Assembly: GCF_028858725.1 (NCBI RefSeq)
Contig: NC_084762.1
Coordinates: forward strand, 34,563,298 to 34,627,297
Source of the DNA: Colius striatus
Taxonomy: Eukaryota; Chordata; Aves; Coliiformes; Coliidae
Direction: 5' to 3'
DNA: 64,000 bases
Shown here: positions 1 to 11,995 of the stretch, one piece after another
How positions within the stretch are numbered: position 1 is the first letter of the stretch
Layout: each line of letters starts with the position of its first letter
Notes under the pieces: generated by a model
What the model saw: the letters and a program-made list of their open reading frames with translations, nothing else
Told to the model about the DNA's origin: nothing
The model's database searches: none
Made by a program: the position numbers and the translations under genes

Positions 1-3000
1 CTCTTCATGGTAAAAAAAAAAAAAAGAAAAAGATAAAATTAAATTTTAAAATTTTTATTGCCATAGGTTTTAGCCTACTGTATAGCCTATGAATGGCAAT
101 GCTTCTTTAACACCATTCATAATTGTTATATGTTGTATAAACTAATTCTTTAACATTACAGATTTTGTTCACTTCTAGTATTTGTTTTCTTTATGCTTCT
201 CTGATAGATCACTTTTATGGAAAAGAATAATGATCGACATAATAACAATTTATCAATATATAGTACACATCATTGCAATAATCAATATTTAACTTCAAAG
301 AAAATGATTACTTCAGTTTGGTACAACAAATTATGTTTAAAGAAATCAATGAGGCTTAATCAGTTATTAGGTTGAAAAGTGCACATGGCCATGTTGTTGA
401 ACTGAAACCTAATTTTGTTACATTATTCATTGTATCTCTGTGAAAACGAAAAACATCATTAACTCAAATATCATGTCTGAATGCATATGTTTTTGTTAAT
501 GTCAGAATGGGGAAAGATACAAACAATAAACTAACACAATGATTTAGAGAAATCTCTAATGAATTAAGTTTATCTCAGCCTCCTTTAGTTACTGCTTTTC
601 ACATGCTTTTTGTCAGCAGAGTAGAGTTTCATAGTAAGTCTCCTCTACTCAACAGAAGTGCATACAGTAACACCATCTTTTTTTTGTGTGTGTGGGGGGG
701 TGTTATCACTGTTTTCAGATGCAACATAAAGAGCAATTGGAACTTCTTTCTTCCTGGAGAAATTAATGTCTAGGGGAATTTAAATTCTATTCTAATCAGT
801 GCTGGAGTTTTCTTTTTCTCCTTTGATTAGAGCTTACCGGTTTTGTCAAGCAGGATTAAAGCTAGGCAGCATGTTTGTCTGCACAGATGCCACCCAGGTC
901 ACGTCCTTAATCTTGTTATGCAGACAGTTAAAAGCATGGCCATTTCCTGACCTCATGGGAGTATGTTTACAAGAGATCCAGCATGGGGAGGGGACTTTGC
1001 ATTATATGCTGTCATCATGGTTCCAGGGAAATACTGAGGCTTCACTGGCACTATGGCTATGTCCTCTCCCAAGTCTCGAAAGTGACTCTGCCAAGTACCA
1101 ACAGATTTCAGCTCCCCACTGAGGTCAGTTATGGCAGTGTATTAGCCATTTCCTTCTGTTGAACAGCTCAATGCAGAATAGACTACAAACTCATATAATG
1201 GACTGGTTTAGATAGATGACAGCTCTCTGTTAAAAAGGCAGCGACATCTCATCCATTTAGGCAATATTCTATTATACCATGAATGGGTTTATAGGGCCAG
1301 ATTTATTATTCTTTTTAACGTTTAAAGATGCAGGTAGACTTATAGAGGAGGTTTCTCAATTGGTGTAATAGGTCGTACTGCTTCTGTCAAACACAGAACC
1401 TATTTCGCCACTTTGGGATACACCAGTAAGAGTTTGATTACTTTTAGATATGTAAAACACTCCAGGCCCCAGGGATATGGTGGGGAAGTAGGACATGCTT
1501 ATGCAAGCATTATGGATACACAAGTAACTGCTTGAGTGGATAAGAGAGTAATAAAATTCCTGATTATTTGGCATCAGTTCACAATTCATCAGTGTCAGGT
1601 CTGATAATCCTTTGTTGATAATCTCCATAAAATTTTTGTTCTTCAATATGAATAATGATATTAAATGGGCTTAATAGGCATTAAATTTTCTAGTAAATTG
1701 TTAATTTGATTTTTTTTGTTATATGTCCATATATTTCTGATTAAAATCCATGTGATGGTTCATGGTCCATAGCATAGATATCATAGTTCTCATAAACACA
1801 ATTACTCATTTAAAGTTTCATACACTTTACAATAGATGTACAAGAAAAGAAATCCAATGTTCAACAGATAACATGAGAAAGCAGGAAGTATAATGATTGT
1901 TTTTTAACAATCTACATTCTTACAAGATTTAATAAGGAAATTACAATTGTCATCTTGTGTTCTCTCACTAAAAGTTATGACTTGGTAGAGAATATTACTT
2001 CTGCACATCATTTGTATCTTTGCTTTAGAAAAAGTCAGTTTATTCCTCATTACTGTAACACAGAAAATTGTAAGACACGTCAGCTTTAAGACATTACAGA
2101 AAAAAATCCATGGCCAGCATTTACTGTCTCCAAAAAGAAAGACTGGCATGGAAATTTATTTTCTTCTTCCTAGTTTTTTTTTTTTTTTCAACTATAGGGA
2201 AAAGAAATCATTATGTTTATATTTTAATTGCTCCTCTTCTCAAAAAAAAAAAATCAAGAAATGTGAACAAACAAACAAACAAAAATGTCAGCCTGTTGTT
2301 TACATTTGTACACACCACCACTAGCTATATAAATGTTTACGGTACTATTTTGGCATTTACAGCTTCTCACACAGCATATATGGCTAAATGAAATAGGATG
2401 CTTTCCAAATACTCTGTAAGAAGAATGTGAGAGAGAGAAAAAAAAAATCTAATTTGCAATGGTAGAACATGCAGCCTCATTGAACTAATTTTGTGAGCTG
2501 GAAGTTCATGAGTCCTTTTTACTACTTAAAGTCAGTGAAAAGAATTACATTGTTTATGTAGTTTTAAATAGATTAGTTTCACTCAGTTTAAAAACATTAA
2601 AAGTTCTGAAATTTTTCATTTACGTAGATTGTAAGATTTCCCCACACTATGCATCTGGAAAAGAGAAAAGCAATGTACTAAGCATTGAAACCTGAGTGAA
2701 ATTTCACAATAAGGTAAAAGAGCAAAGAAGTAGTTAAAGAGTTAAAAAACCAAAGTGGAGTTAAGAGCATGAAAAAGTACAACTTATTTTAGAATACTCT
2801 TTATAGAATAAAGAAAAGTACTTAGGACTCTGAAGTATCTAGGGGGTAAGACTGCTATGTATCAGGTAAGAGAAGAGCTGACTTCTGCTGGAAATATGAC
2901 CAGCTCCCTTTTCTGTGGAGGGACACTAATATCAATATCAGTGAGTTTCAAAGAAGAAAAAAACCAGTATTTTTTTCATCACTGAGCAAGCTTCTAGTGA

Positions 3001-5040
3001 CATGGTATGTTGTAATTAAATTGTCCATATTTATCCCCCATTTAGGAATTAAAATGATGTTTTTGCTGCAATGATGATCAAGAAAATTAGCCATACTCTA
3101 TTGAATCTGATATGGATGACTGTCACAGATAATTCTGCAAGAGACAATTTTCTATTGTATTTCACAAGTTCAACAATTGCTGAATGAAAGTTACTCATGA
3201 TTCCAGATTGAAGAGCATATTCAGACAAAATATACTCTATCATATTGTTAGGAGGGAAAAACTTCAATACCAAATTAGCATATGCATGATATTTGGCTCA
3301 GAACCCACTATAACAAAATCCTCCATGATTTGAGCTAATGAATTAGTTTCTACAGCAAAGAGCTTGGCTTACACTTCCTGCAAGGCATAAAGAATAATGT
3401 AATATGCCTGCTAAACAGTAACATGCATCCATTGAAATGAATAACCTCACATGTGTCTTCGTGACACTCCTGCATCATAAGTTTGAAACAAGTTGAAGCA
3501 AGTCTTCATGACAGTAATTCCTTAAAGTTTAGCTAGGAATCTTTAACATAAAGTGTAGGAATCTCTAGAACTGGATCCAAGGACACTGACAGTGTTGAAA
3601 CAAATGTCTGGGGCCAGATGTCAAGCAGGTTGCACATATATATCCATACAAATGTAAGTACTACTCAGGACTTTTAAAAGCTAAAATGAAAGAGCTTTTA
3701 AAGATTTTATACAAACTGTTGTAATCAGATGCTTAGCTCTGCATGCAGTATTTAATGTAACTTAAGTGTTTCATGATCATGTTAAGAATTTCCTTGTGCT
3801 TCGTCTCCTGGACTTTGAAGACAGAAGTATGGGACATCAATCTTGGTATTTTCACTCAGAAAGGATCTCTGGCAACACAGTTACTTAAGGTATTTTAGTG
3901 AGATTTGATACAAAATTATAGTAGTTACTGAAATGCTCAAATACCTTCAAGAAAAGTAGTAGAAAATTTACATCTGAGAGAGAAAAAGCTTCCTGTTAGG
4001 GAAATGCCATTCCATAATGCAATGAGGTGTCAGAAGCCCTCTGAAAATCCTCCTTTCTGCATGCAACAGAAATGGTGTGATTGGCAAGAGAATTCTAAAA
4101 CACTGTTTGAAAGGTGGAGGAGAGAAACATTCCAGCTGGAATACCATACACAAGAAGAGCAATAGAGATTAAATGCAGAACTGTTGGAACAAACCCATAT
4201 TCTCTGTAAATTGTTCAGGATCCTTGCACAGCAAATGGATCATTTGCTTTTGAAATATTATTTGTCTCTATTAGACCTTTGACATAAGGTACTGGAAACT
4301 CAAACACTTCTGGACATTGTCAGGTGGAGAAGGAATAGTAAGGAAGAAGGATGATGCTCCAACAAATAGAATCCCATACAAAGCAAGTTTCTCAAGAGAA
4401 TACAAGAAATGTAAACTGAAACATTTTCTTTCCCATCACCAGGACAAGGGAAAAGACTTGACATATTTTTTCTTTTTTAATCCACTGATTCATTTTTTTG
4501 CTCATACTTCCAAATCTTTCCGTTAGAAGTGAGATACTGGATGTTGTCATGAGGACTTTGTATCTCCCTCAAAAAAAAAGTCAAAACAAAAACCAAAATC
4601 TCATCACAAAACCCCTCTGTTTTTATCTAAGATGGTGGAATCCAAAAGTTTATTTAAGTTTTACAAGTTAAGGCTTTTCCAGACACATTTAAATTAACTT
4701 TCAGATTTAATCTGGAATGTCAGTCTTTCAAAATAACACTTCTGTAAAACAGTGCAAAAATGTAGACCTGTGATCTTCCATATTTATATGTGAAAATCAG
4801 GGAAAGCATGACCGAAATATGTAAAAGATGGTACCAAGATGTCTCTTCAGCTATTGTGATTGGTTTGTTTTAAAGGAAAGACTTCCATACACTGAAGACT
4901 ATTTTTACACTCTCCTTTGACCAGGGTTTCCATTGCATAGATTATGGTTGTTTTCATTAAAACAATTTTATGTCCGATTTTCTAAATGTTAATATTAGAC
5001 ATAATATTTGGAAATTTTATACTTCAGCAGGGTACCCACA
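1..5040. other. Intergenic, no gene seen
   Basis: This is AT-rich sequence with many short homopolymer runs. The 107-codon open frame at 799-1122 and the shorter frames here resemble no family I know and have no splice or promoter context. The stretch around 830-1120 is less AT-rich than its surroundings and could be an old, decayed repeat, but I cannot name it. A short AAAC repeat sits at about 2266-2284. Confidence 0.6.
2266..2284. repeat. Short (AAAC)n microsatellite
   Basis: Four to five tandem AAAC units follow an A-rich run. It is too short to be more than a simple repeat. Confidence 0.75.
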
Positions 5041-5106
5041 TAGAATCATAGAATGGTAGGGGTTGGAAGGGACCTTTAGAGATCATCTAGTCCAACCCCC
5101 CTGCAG
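5041..5106 (-). repeat. CR1 LINE 3'-end fragment
   Basis: Read on the minus strand, this is the extreme 3' end of a CR1 retrotransposon. It has the GGACTAGATGATCTCTAAAGG-type block, then CCTTCCAACCCCTACCATTC and the ATTCTATG tail. Only about 66 bp remain, so the element is strongly 5'-truncated, as most CR1 copies are. It closely matches the 3' ends of the copies at 10.0, 28.6 and 54.5 kb, which points to a relatively young subfamily. Confidence 0.93.
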
Positions 5107-5374
5107 ATAATTGAAATCGGAATATGCAATCCTGTTAACAACATTTGTTCTGCAAGGTTATTTACAAATATTATTAGTCATTATTGAAAAATATTTAAAC
5201 CAAATACCAAACGGATTATTTCCACTGTTTCCTTTCTGGAAAACAACAGTTTGCCTCCTTCTTCTTGTTCTTTATGGAAAGCTTGGTATTTGTTTTAGAT
5301 CCCTGGCTGCATTCACAGTGGCTTTATTTGCAGAGACAGAGAAGTGATCATCTCACTGTGCTTGGCACTTCTCT

Positions 5375-5690
5375 GTACCTTGAGTACTGTATCCTGGTCC
5401 ATCCCCACAGCTGGGGACTGATGAAGAAGGTACAAAGGAGGCCCATAAAGACGGAAAAAGCACTTTTGAGAACCTTCCTGTCAGAAAAGATTGGAGAAGT
5501 TAGGTCTTTTCAGCTGAGAAAAGAAAGCTCATAGGGAACCTCATCACAGTACTCCAGTACTTAAAGGGTGACTACAAAGAGGCTGGAGGCCCTGTCTTCA
5601 TAAGGACCCACATGAAGAAGGCAAAACGGCAATAGGTGCAAGTTGCACTGGGAGCAGTTTCACCTTTCCCTGGAGACTTACTGGAGTAAA
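5375..5690 (+). repeat. Old, diverged CR1 LINE fragment
   Basis: Blocks in the order expected for the end of CR1 ORF2 and its 3'UTR can be recognised. A GAGTACTGTATCCTGG block, corresponding to the YCVQFW-like region, comes first. Then come a LysArg-rich segment around 5510-5530, a CTCATCACAGTACTCCAGTA block near 5540, and a CAATAGGTGCAAGTTGCACTG block near 5630. The copy is broken by many indels and lacks the octamer tail, so it is much older than the fragment at 5041-5106. The borders are approximate. Confidence 0.7.
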
Positions 5691-6239
5691 GACGGTTTTC
5701 ATCTGCACTACCAGGATTGCAAAACCACCAGAGAGAAAAAACAGGGCTTTTTCAAACTTATCACAAAACAAATAGCCTAAGGAATTAAACAAACTATCAT
5801 AAAAAAACCCCGCAAACCTGGCTCATATTGCTTTAGGTAAAACTCCCACCTTTTCAATATGCTACTTGGTTTTGATATAATGTAGGACACAGGACATGGA
5901 AATAAGAGCTTCAGAGAAGATCATCAGAAGTCTGAGGTGTATAATCCACCAGCTGAGAAATGCTCTAAAAAACATTAGGGCTAGCTTATATATACAGTGA
6001 AAAATGAACACTGCATATGAATACAGGGAAATATATAATATAGATGAACTGGTTGCAGGTTCCCAGGCACTTGCAGCAGGGACCTGCAGGTCAGCCTCTA
6101 TATGGAGATGCCAGGGTGGCCCCAAAACATACACAGTTAGTTCCAGATGGCTTCAGTGCACCCACAGCAGGAGACAGCTGAGGGGAGCTGGTGGTGTCTC
6201 TGAAGGTAATTTCCCCAAGTACTTAAATATTTGTATTCT
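5691..6239. other. Intergenic, no gene seen
   Basis: No recognisable gene. The part from about 6050 to 6200 is less AT-rich than its surroundings and may belong to the LTR-like piece that follows, but I could not match it securely. Confidence 0.5.
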
Positions 6240-6345
6240 GTGTTTCTCAATACCCAAATCAGTAATTATATTTATTGGAAAGGAATTAAGTTATGTTCCC
6301 CGAGTTGAGTCTGTTTTGCCCATGACAATAGATAGTGCATAATTT
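6240..6345 (+). repeat. Possible LTR fragment, R/U5 side
   Basis: A segment with TTCCCCGAGTTGAGTCTG followed by TTTTGCCCATGACAAT resembles the part just after the polyadenylation region in the GC-rich bird LTR family also seen at 53.2 kb. Only this side survives. The assignment rests on my memory of the family and on one short match, so it is tentative. Confidence 0.4.
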
Positions 6346-7950
6346 TGTTTAAAGATCAGTTATTTGAATTACGTTGGCCTGAAAAACAGAGTAGATCTGA
6401 ATTTCATTTTTGCCTCTAATGGGAATTTGTACTTAAATATGAGCAGTGTAGAATTGTCAAGTTTGTTATTTATATCTTGCATTTTTATAGAGATTTTCAT
6501 ATTGAAATATCCCAGAATATTTTATAAATTACAGCCTATTGGTCATTGAGCTTCCTGCCATTTACAGCATCTCCAGCAATAAAGGGTAAAGAATAATTTT
6601 AGTAATGGAAATGACAGGCATATTTCAGTTAATATAATATTTCGACTGCTTTTGCAAGAGAAAACCCAAACAAATCCACAGTGACTGCCTTCCAGGAATG
6701 AGAATTCATCACTGGAAAATTACCTCTAGTAACTTCTGAAAAATAACATTTTGTGGATTCAGTGCATTGAGAAGTGGTAACGGGAGCTATTTAGGCTGTA
6801 CCTCGTGTGTGTCTGCCATGAAGACAGCTGGAGCTCCCTCTAAGAGGAAGGAGCTCAGGTAGCAACTGGAGCTCGAGTACTCAATGAAGGAAATCGCTGC
6901 CAGATACCTTGATGCTGAGAAATGACCGAGGAGTCCAGATAACTTTCTCATCAATCAGAAGCCAACTCAGATGGCCCATACGTGCTATGAGAGGTAGCCA
7001 GGGGAGACCTATTGCCACGTAAAAAATTGGAGATAATTTCCCAACCAGATAAGTTATTAGATAATGTGATAAGTTATTATTGCCCTATATCATGCAAAAG
7101 CTTACTACATATATTACTAATAGTATTCTAAGCCAATAGTTAGATGCACACACAGCTTTGCTAACCTTCTGCAGAATACTTTCTTCATCCACAAAACATC
7201 AGTGAGGCTTTGTTTTTGTTTGAGTTTTCTTTATTTGGTTTGTTTTTGTTTGTTTGTTTGTTTGTTTGTTTAACTTCAGCACAACAACAGAAAAAGAACA
7301 AGATTTGCCAATTCTGAGATAAACCCAGTTCAGGCAAACACAGATAGGATTAAGCCTATCTTTCTGAGAAAGTTTCATTCTTTTCAACTGTGGTCTGTAT
7401 GCCGAAGTGTACAATACAGTTCCTAATAATACACTGTGATACAAGAACTTTTCATGGTACCTGGTTAAAGTAAATAAATATATAAACTTGACTTTCCTTA
7501 GCTGAAACTGCATATGATTGAAATTGTTTTGAACTCTGCACTATTTCCTTCATCATTTTGAGAGTGGTCATTACTCTTACACACTTGCTGGAAGGAAAAA
7601 GCATATTCTTTAAAATCTGTTTTATACGTCAGAATGAAGATTAGGGATTTAAGAAACATTACAGTAAAGAAATTTCATTTTTAAACTGGCTTTAAAAGGG
7701 TCTAGTTTACTATATTGTTTAGCATATGTCAAATAAAATGATACACTTTGTTTCTTCAAATTCTGAACAAGTGCAGACCTAAGAGTAAAATTTTCAGGTT
7801 AATGGTACATTAAAATTCCAACCTTTGCCTATACAAAAAAGAAAAAAAGCTAGATGATTTTAGACAGAAGATATTATTTTTCCTTTTGGCATTCTTTGTC
7901 TTTTTAAGTGCAGCAAAAATGCAAAATCACTGCATGAATAATTAATATTG
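6346..7950. other. Intergenic, no gene seen
   Basis: A GC-richer patch at about 6775-7025 contains several GAGCTC-like words and could be a decayed repeat, but I cannot identify it. A (GTTT)n microsatellite lies at 7237-7272. The 104-codon minus frame over 7199-7513 runs through that microsatellite and is not a gene. Confidence 0.55.
7237..7272. repeat. (GTTT)n microsatellite
   Basis: About eight GTTT units, with one longer T run near the left end. It is probably length-variable between individuals. Confidence 0.85.
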
Positions 7951-8476
7951 AAGTCGTCCAGGGTATTATGGGGGATAGGAAAGAGAATAAAAGAAAACTA
8001 AACAAATCCACACAATCTATGGATTGAAATAAGAACAGTTTAATAATTGAAATAAAATTATTGATAATAATAGTAATGAAAAGGAAGATTTAAAAAAAAT
8101 AAAAGATAAAACCCAAGAAAAACACATGATGCACCATACAACTGCACATCACCCACTGACCAATGCTTGAGCAGTGATGCACTGCTCCCTGCCATCTGCC
8201 CTCAGTTTATACACTGGACATGATATTCTATGATATGGAATAGCCCTTTGGCTAGTTAGGGACAGTTGTCCTGGCCATGCTCCCTCCCAGTTGCTTGTGC
8301 ACCTCCTGGCTGGCAAAGTGTTGGAAACTGAAAAGTCTTTGACTTAGCAACAATGAGTGCTACTTAGCAACAGCTAAAACAGCGTTATCAACATTATTCT
8401 GACACTAAATTAAAAACATAGACTTGTAGCAGATGCAAGGAAGAAAATTGACCATGTCCCAGGCAAAACCAGGACA
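7951..8476 (-). mobile_element. Solo LTR of an avian endogenous retrovirus (TGTCCTGG type)
   Basis: On the minus strand the element begins TGTCCTGGTTTTGCC at 8476 and continues with blocks I recognise from a very common bird LTR family. These are a TTAGTTGCTAAGTA-like segment near 8340-8360, a CCAAAGGGCTATTCCATA segment near 8235-8255, and a TATA box at 8206-8211. A TTCAATTATTAAACTGTTCT segment near 8030-8050 covers the polyadenylation region. The U5 end is shortened and its terminal bases near 7951 are mutated. No gag, pol or env sequence flanks it, so it is most simply a solo LTR left by recombination. I saw no target-site duplication. The class (probably ERVL-like) is from memory. Confidence 0.78.
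8206..8211 (-). promoter_or_regulatory. TATA box of the LTR
   Basis: TATAAA on the minus strand, in the context GTGTATAAACTG. It sits at the position of the core promoter in this LTR family, roughly 265 bp from the LTR start. Whether it is active is unknown. Confidence 0.55.
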
Positions 8477-9399
8477 CTGGTCCAGATTTACAGAACCAGA
8501 TTTTTCTTTATCTTCATGCTCTGAAAGCAAACGTAGATGCCCTAATGTGAAATATGTGTCTGTGTACACTCATTATATATTCAGTAGTTCCCAGAATACT
8601 TCTGTGTCTGTGCTATTTAAAAATGTCCAATCTAATGATTAAACCCACAAATAGTGATGTGCACTTCTATGTAAAAAATGATTATTTTCTGTTCACTTCA
8701 GTCTGTGTTCATTAGGTATGGGACATTTGCTACTTTTACTTAAGCATTTTTCTCACCTTGGTAAACAGCTTCAGTCCTCAACAGCTTTTTTTAAAAATAC
8801 GAATAACAAAGGATGCTCAGATGGAAGAAGAGTCTGTGACTAATTGAGATTTTCTTTGGAAATAAAGGAAAAAGTGTACCTATTCTCTGTTTTAACTGTG
8901 TAAATTCGTTGAGATGTCTCAATCACAAGCACATTTATTTATGATATTATTGCATCTCCTTTACAATAGTACATGTTCAGTGTATGGAATTTTCTAGAAA
9001 GTTTATTAGTGAGTTTATCATTATAAATTGAGTAGTTGCCTGAAAGGAGTATTTCCCACCCATTTTGTTTCCCGAAATCGTTTGCTACTGATGACTAGTG
9101 GATGAAAGTTATTCATTCAACTTGTTATTTTCCTCATATGTGATCCTGGTCTCATTGTGATTTTTGAATACATTACTAGCTTGTACGTGCTCTTGTAATC
9201 ATTTAGATAAGTTAATGGATTCCATTTACCGTTTTCAAATTATTTGTTTCCATTATCTGTTGACACCCAGTTGTGGGAGGAAAACAGGGTCTTTGTCAAA
9301 TACAACACCCAGTGTTTTCCTCTTTCATAATTTAACAGAACAGTGGAATAATGAATTACTTTCAGTGATGAAACGGTGAGTTTGCCGTTTTGAATTCTG
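8477..9399. other. Intergenic, no gene seen
   Basis: AT-rich sequence between two LTRs. No repeat or gene was recognised. Confidence 0.6.
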
Positions 9400-9988
9400 C
9401 CGTTTGTCTCTCCTCAGGACAGGTGGGCTCTGCACCAATCCTCCCTGCAAGTCCGTGGGGTACCTCACATACACGGCAGCCCTACATGGGCTGCTCCAAT
9501 GTGCATCATCCCAAAAGCTGCAGCTCCTTTCTGCCTCTCATGTGGGTCTGCTCTGTAGTGTGCAGGCTCTCCAGCATGGCCTGTGCCACGGTCACCTCCT
9601 CACACAGTCTCTCACCCGTCCAGGTGCACTCATACAGCTGCTGGTGGCTCTCAGTCCTGCCATGGCCCTGCATGGGTTACAGGGGTACAGCTGCATTCTC
9701 ACCACAGCCTGCAGAGGGGTCTCTGGTCTGGTGCTCCTCCTTCCTTCCTCCTTCTCTGACTGTGGGGTCCACATGGCTGCCTCTGTCTTCTATCACTCTT
9801 ACACCTCCTGCCAGCACTTCAAATTCCCATCCCTAAATAGTGATGGCAGAGGCGCCAGATTGGCCCAGCCGGGCCAGAGGTGGGTCTGAACCCAGGAGCC
9901 GGGGGAGAGTCCAAAAACTCTTTACCGGGTCTTCACTGCAACTCCCTCCCCCTGTTACCAAGCAAAACCTGCTCCTTGCTAAACCATG
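9400..9988 (-). mobile_element. Partial GC-rich avian LTR, 5' (U3) part
   Basis: This is an abrupt GC-rich island. Read on the minus strand it matches, in order, the first half of the plus-strand element at 53.2 kb. Shared features are a TTTAGCAAGGAGCAGG-like start near 9988, a GGCGCC/CTATTTAG core near 9833-9855, and a stretch around 9720-9770 corresponding to 53385-53450. The CATGG-rich segment comes after it, around 9600-9690. The CTATTTAG motif may be the TATA region. The R/U5 end is missing. The overlapping open frames of 148 and 161 codons (plus strand) arise from the GC richness and are not genes. Confidence 0.62.
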
Positions 9989-10015
9989 AGAGTTTCAGAG
10001 AATTTGTCTTGATTA

Positions 10016-10281
10016 ATGAGATGATGGGGTAATGGGATGAAGCTGGAACACAAAAAGTTCCACTTGATTGTACGAAAAAACTATTTCACTGTGAGGGTGA
10101 GGGAGCCCTGGCACAGGCTGCCCAGAGGGGTTGTGGAGTCTCCTTCCTTGAAGGTCTTCAAGACCCACCTGGACATGTTCCTATGCGACCCGATCTAGGT
10201 GAACCTGCTTCTGCAGGGGGATTGGACTAGATAATCTCTAAAGGTCCCTTCCAACCCCTACCATTCTATGATTCTATGATT
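10016..10281 (+). repeat. CR1 LINE 3'-end fragment
   Basis: It starts at the GGGGTAATGGGATGAAGCTG block and runs through CTATTTCACTGTGAGGGTGA, the CCCAGAGGGGTTGTGGAGTC block and the GACTAGATAATCTCTAAAGG block, ending in ATTCTATG repeats. It keeps the last roughly 60 codons of ORF2 and the short 3'UTR. Divergence from the 28.6 and 54.5 kb copies is low, so it belongs to the same young group. Confidence 0.95.
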
Positions 10282-11717
10282 AATTGTAATTATGACCATA
10301 CAAACAGAGCAAACCACAGCTGTCTTACTCCTATACACCTTACCAATTTGTTGGGCTTCCTGGTTCACTATGCCAAAGAATGATTTTTCTGTAGAAGCTG
10401 GTGCTACTGTGATTACTGTTAATTCTAATGGTTACACAGTGCCAGTATCTTTACAATTTCATTGCGAACACAGATGGATTTAGAAGCTTTTGCATAGGTA
10501 TCGTACAGATACAGGAATGGCCAATAGTTATGTTCAATATTCATTTACTCCAGGGTTTCTAGTTTTTTCTCACAGTCTCTTCTTTTCTCTATCTTGCATG
10601 GGTCTGTGCCCTACTCCAGACTGAGATCATGGGACATAAATAAAGCAAACTCATGTAAGTATAAGGTATTTGATGTGGAACAGTTTGCTGAAGTTCAGGG
10701 GTGCTGCTGGAGAGATGGTGAAAAAGTCCACAGAAGCATACAGAGTTAGCTCACCAGAGAATGTGTCCACTAGACACTAAGTCGTTATATATTTTTCCAA
10801 AATTTTACAGCTAACAGTATTTGGAAGTCTTTAATTGTAGCAGCTAAAAGCAGAGGTTAGTTGGATTGATCTTGCAAATTTCATTTAAAAGAAGACCAGA
10901 GGGTCTTAGGAACAGTTGACCAATTTTAAGATGTTTTCTACAAAGCAATTTAGCTCTGAAAAAAACTCAGAAAAGAGCAGCTCAGATGTTCAAAGTCTTC
11001 CAAAATCACAAAGTCTTACTGGGGAGAGTGATTGCCAGCTTTAGAAATAAGTGTTTCCATCTACCTGTAATGATATGAAAGCTACAGAAGGGAAAAAAAA
11101 TCCTTAAATCCGAAATACTTCTGCAATGTGTTAAAAAAGTCTTTTTAGACTCTTTGAAACTAACAGTAAAGTCTGGAAGTTTTTTTAGATCTTCAGTTTT
11201 CTCTCAAATCCTCACTAGTGAAATAGCAGTTGAATTTTTCATGAAGCAAACTTTGGTGCAATTTGTCATAAATCTAAATTAAAGAAGACTCCAAGAAAGG
11301 ACAGATGATGTTCCTCAACTTACAAGGTCACATACAAACCTTTACTGCACAACAGCTATTTACATTCATGCTTTTCTATTAGTAATTTGTTTACATGCCA
11401 TACTTTTACTAACATCAGTCCCAGTGAATATCTCCTAAAGAGCTTGACAGGTCAGATTTCAATCTTTTATGATGTCATAATTCTATTAGATCTTCATCCT
11501 TGCATTATTTCCTCTGTTTCCTTCACTACTGACATATTTTGTTCCTCCTAACAGTCAATTGCATTTTCAAGAGCCATTCTTCCACATGGCTCAGCTTTTC
11601 TGGTTCCCAAATGTCACCTTAAATTTTTAGATTTATTTTCTTAGACTATCCTCTAAAACTCACCTTAATCCTAAGAATAATTAAATTTGTGGATGATGCC
11701 AATGTTGTTTTTACAAA
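10282..11717. other. Intergenic, no gene seen
   Basis: AT-rich sequence with only short, patternless open frames. No repeats recognised. Confidence 0.6.
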
Positions 11718-11995
11718 ATGTAGCTATATTTGTGAGGCAGGATATAGCTGCATCTGTGAAATATAATTGTGTTTATGGGATGAAGCTGTGTGATGAAGCT
11801 GTGTGGGGCAGGATCTGACTGCCAGTATATGATAGTTGTGTCTGTAGAATGTAGCTGTTTTTGTGGGGTAGGATATAGCTATCCGTAGATGAGGATATAG
11901 CTATCCATATATGATTGTATCTGTGAAACATAGCTGTGTCTGAAAGATGTAACTATTTTTGTGAGATACAGATTGTTTGCATAAAACATGGCTGG
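11718..11995 (+). repeat. Degenerate minisatellite, about 13-24 bp units
   Basis: Some 14-15 imperfect units follow one another, each close to ATRTAGCTGTNTCTGTGAGG. Clear ones start at 11718, near 11743, and around 11855-11910, where GGATATAGCTATCC occurs twice. Unit length varies from about 13 to 24 bp because the ends (GGGGCAGG-, GAAAT-, GTAGA-like) change. A higher-order pattern is suggested by the GTGAGGCAGG and GTGGGGTAGG ends recurring some 150 bp apart. I do not recognise it as a described avian repeat. Confidence 0.7.

Noticed and set aside
799..1122. 107-codon plus frame
   Set aside because: No similarity that I recognise and no supporting signals. It may be in an old repeat.
9390..9889. 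Overlapping plus frames of 148 and 161 codons as a gene
   Set aside because: They lie on the antisense side of a GC-rich LTR fragment, in two frames at once, with a Cys/Ser/Pro composition explained by the base bias and no domain.
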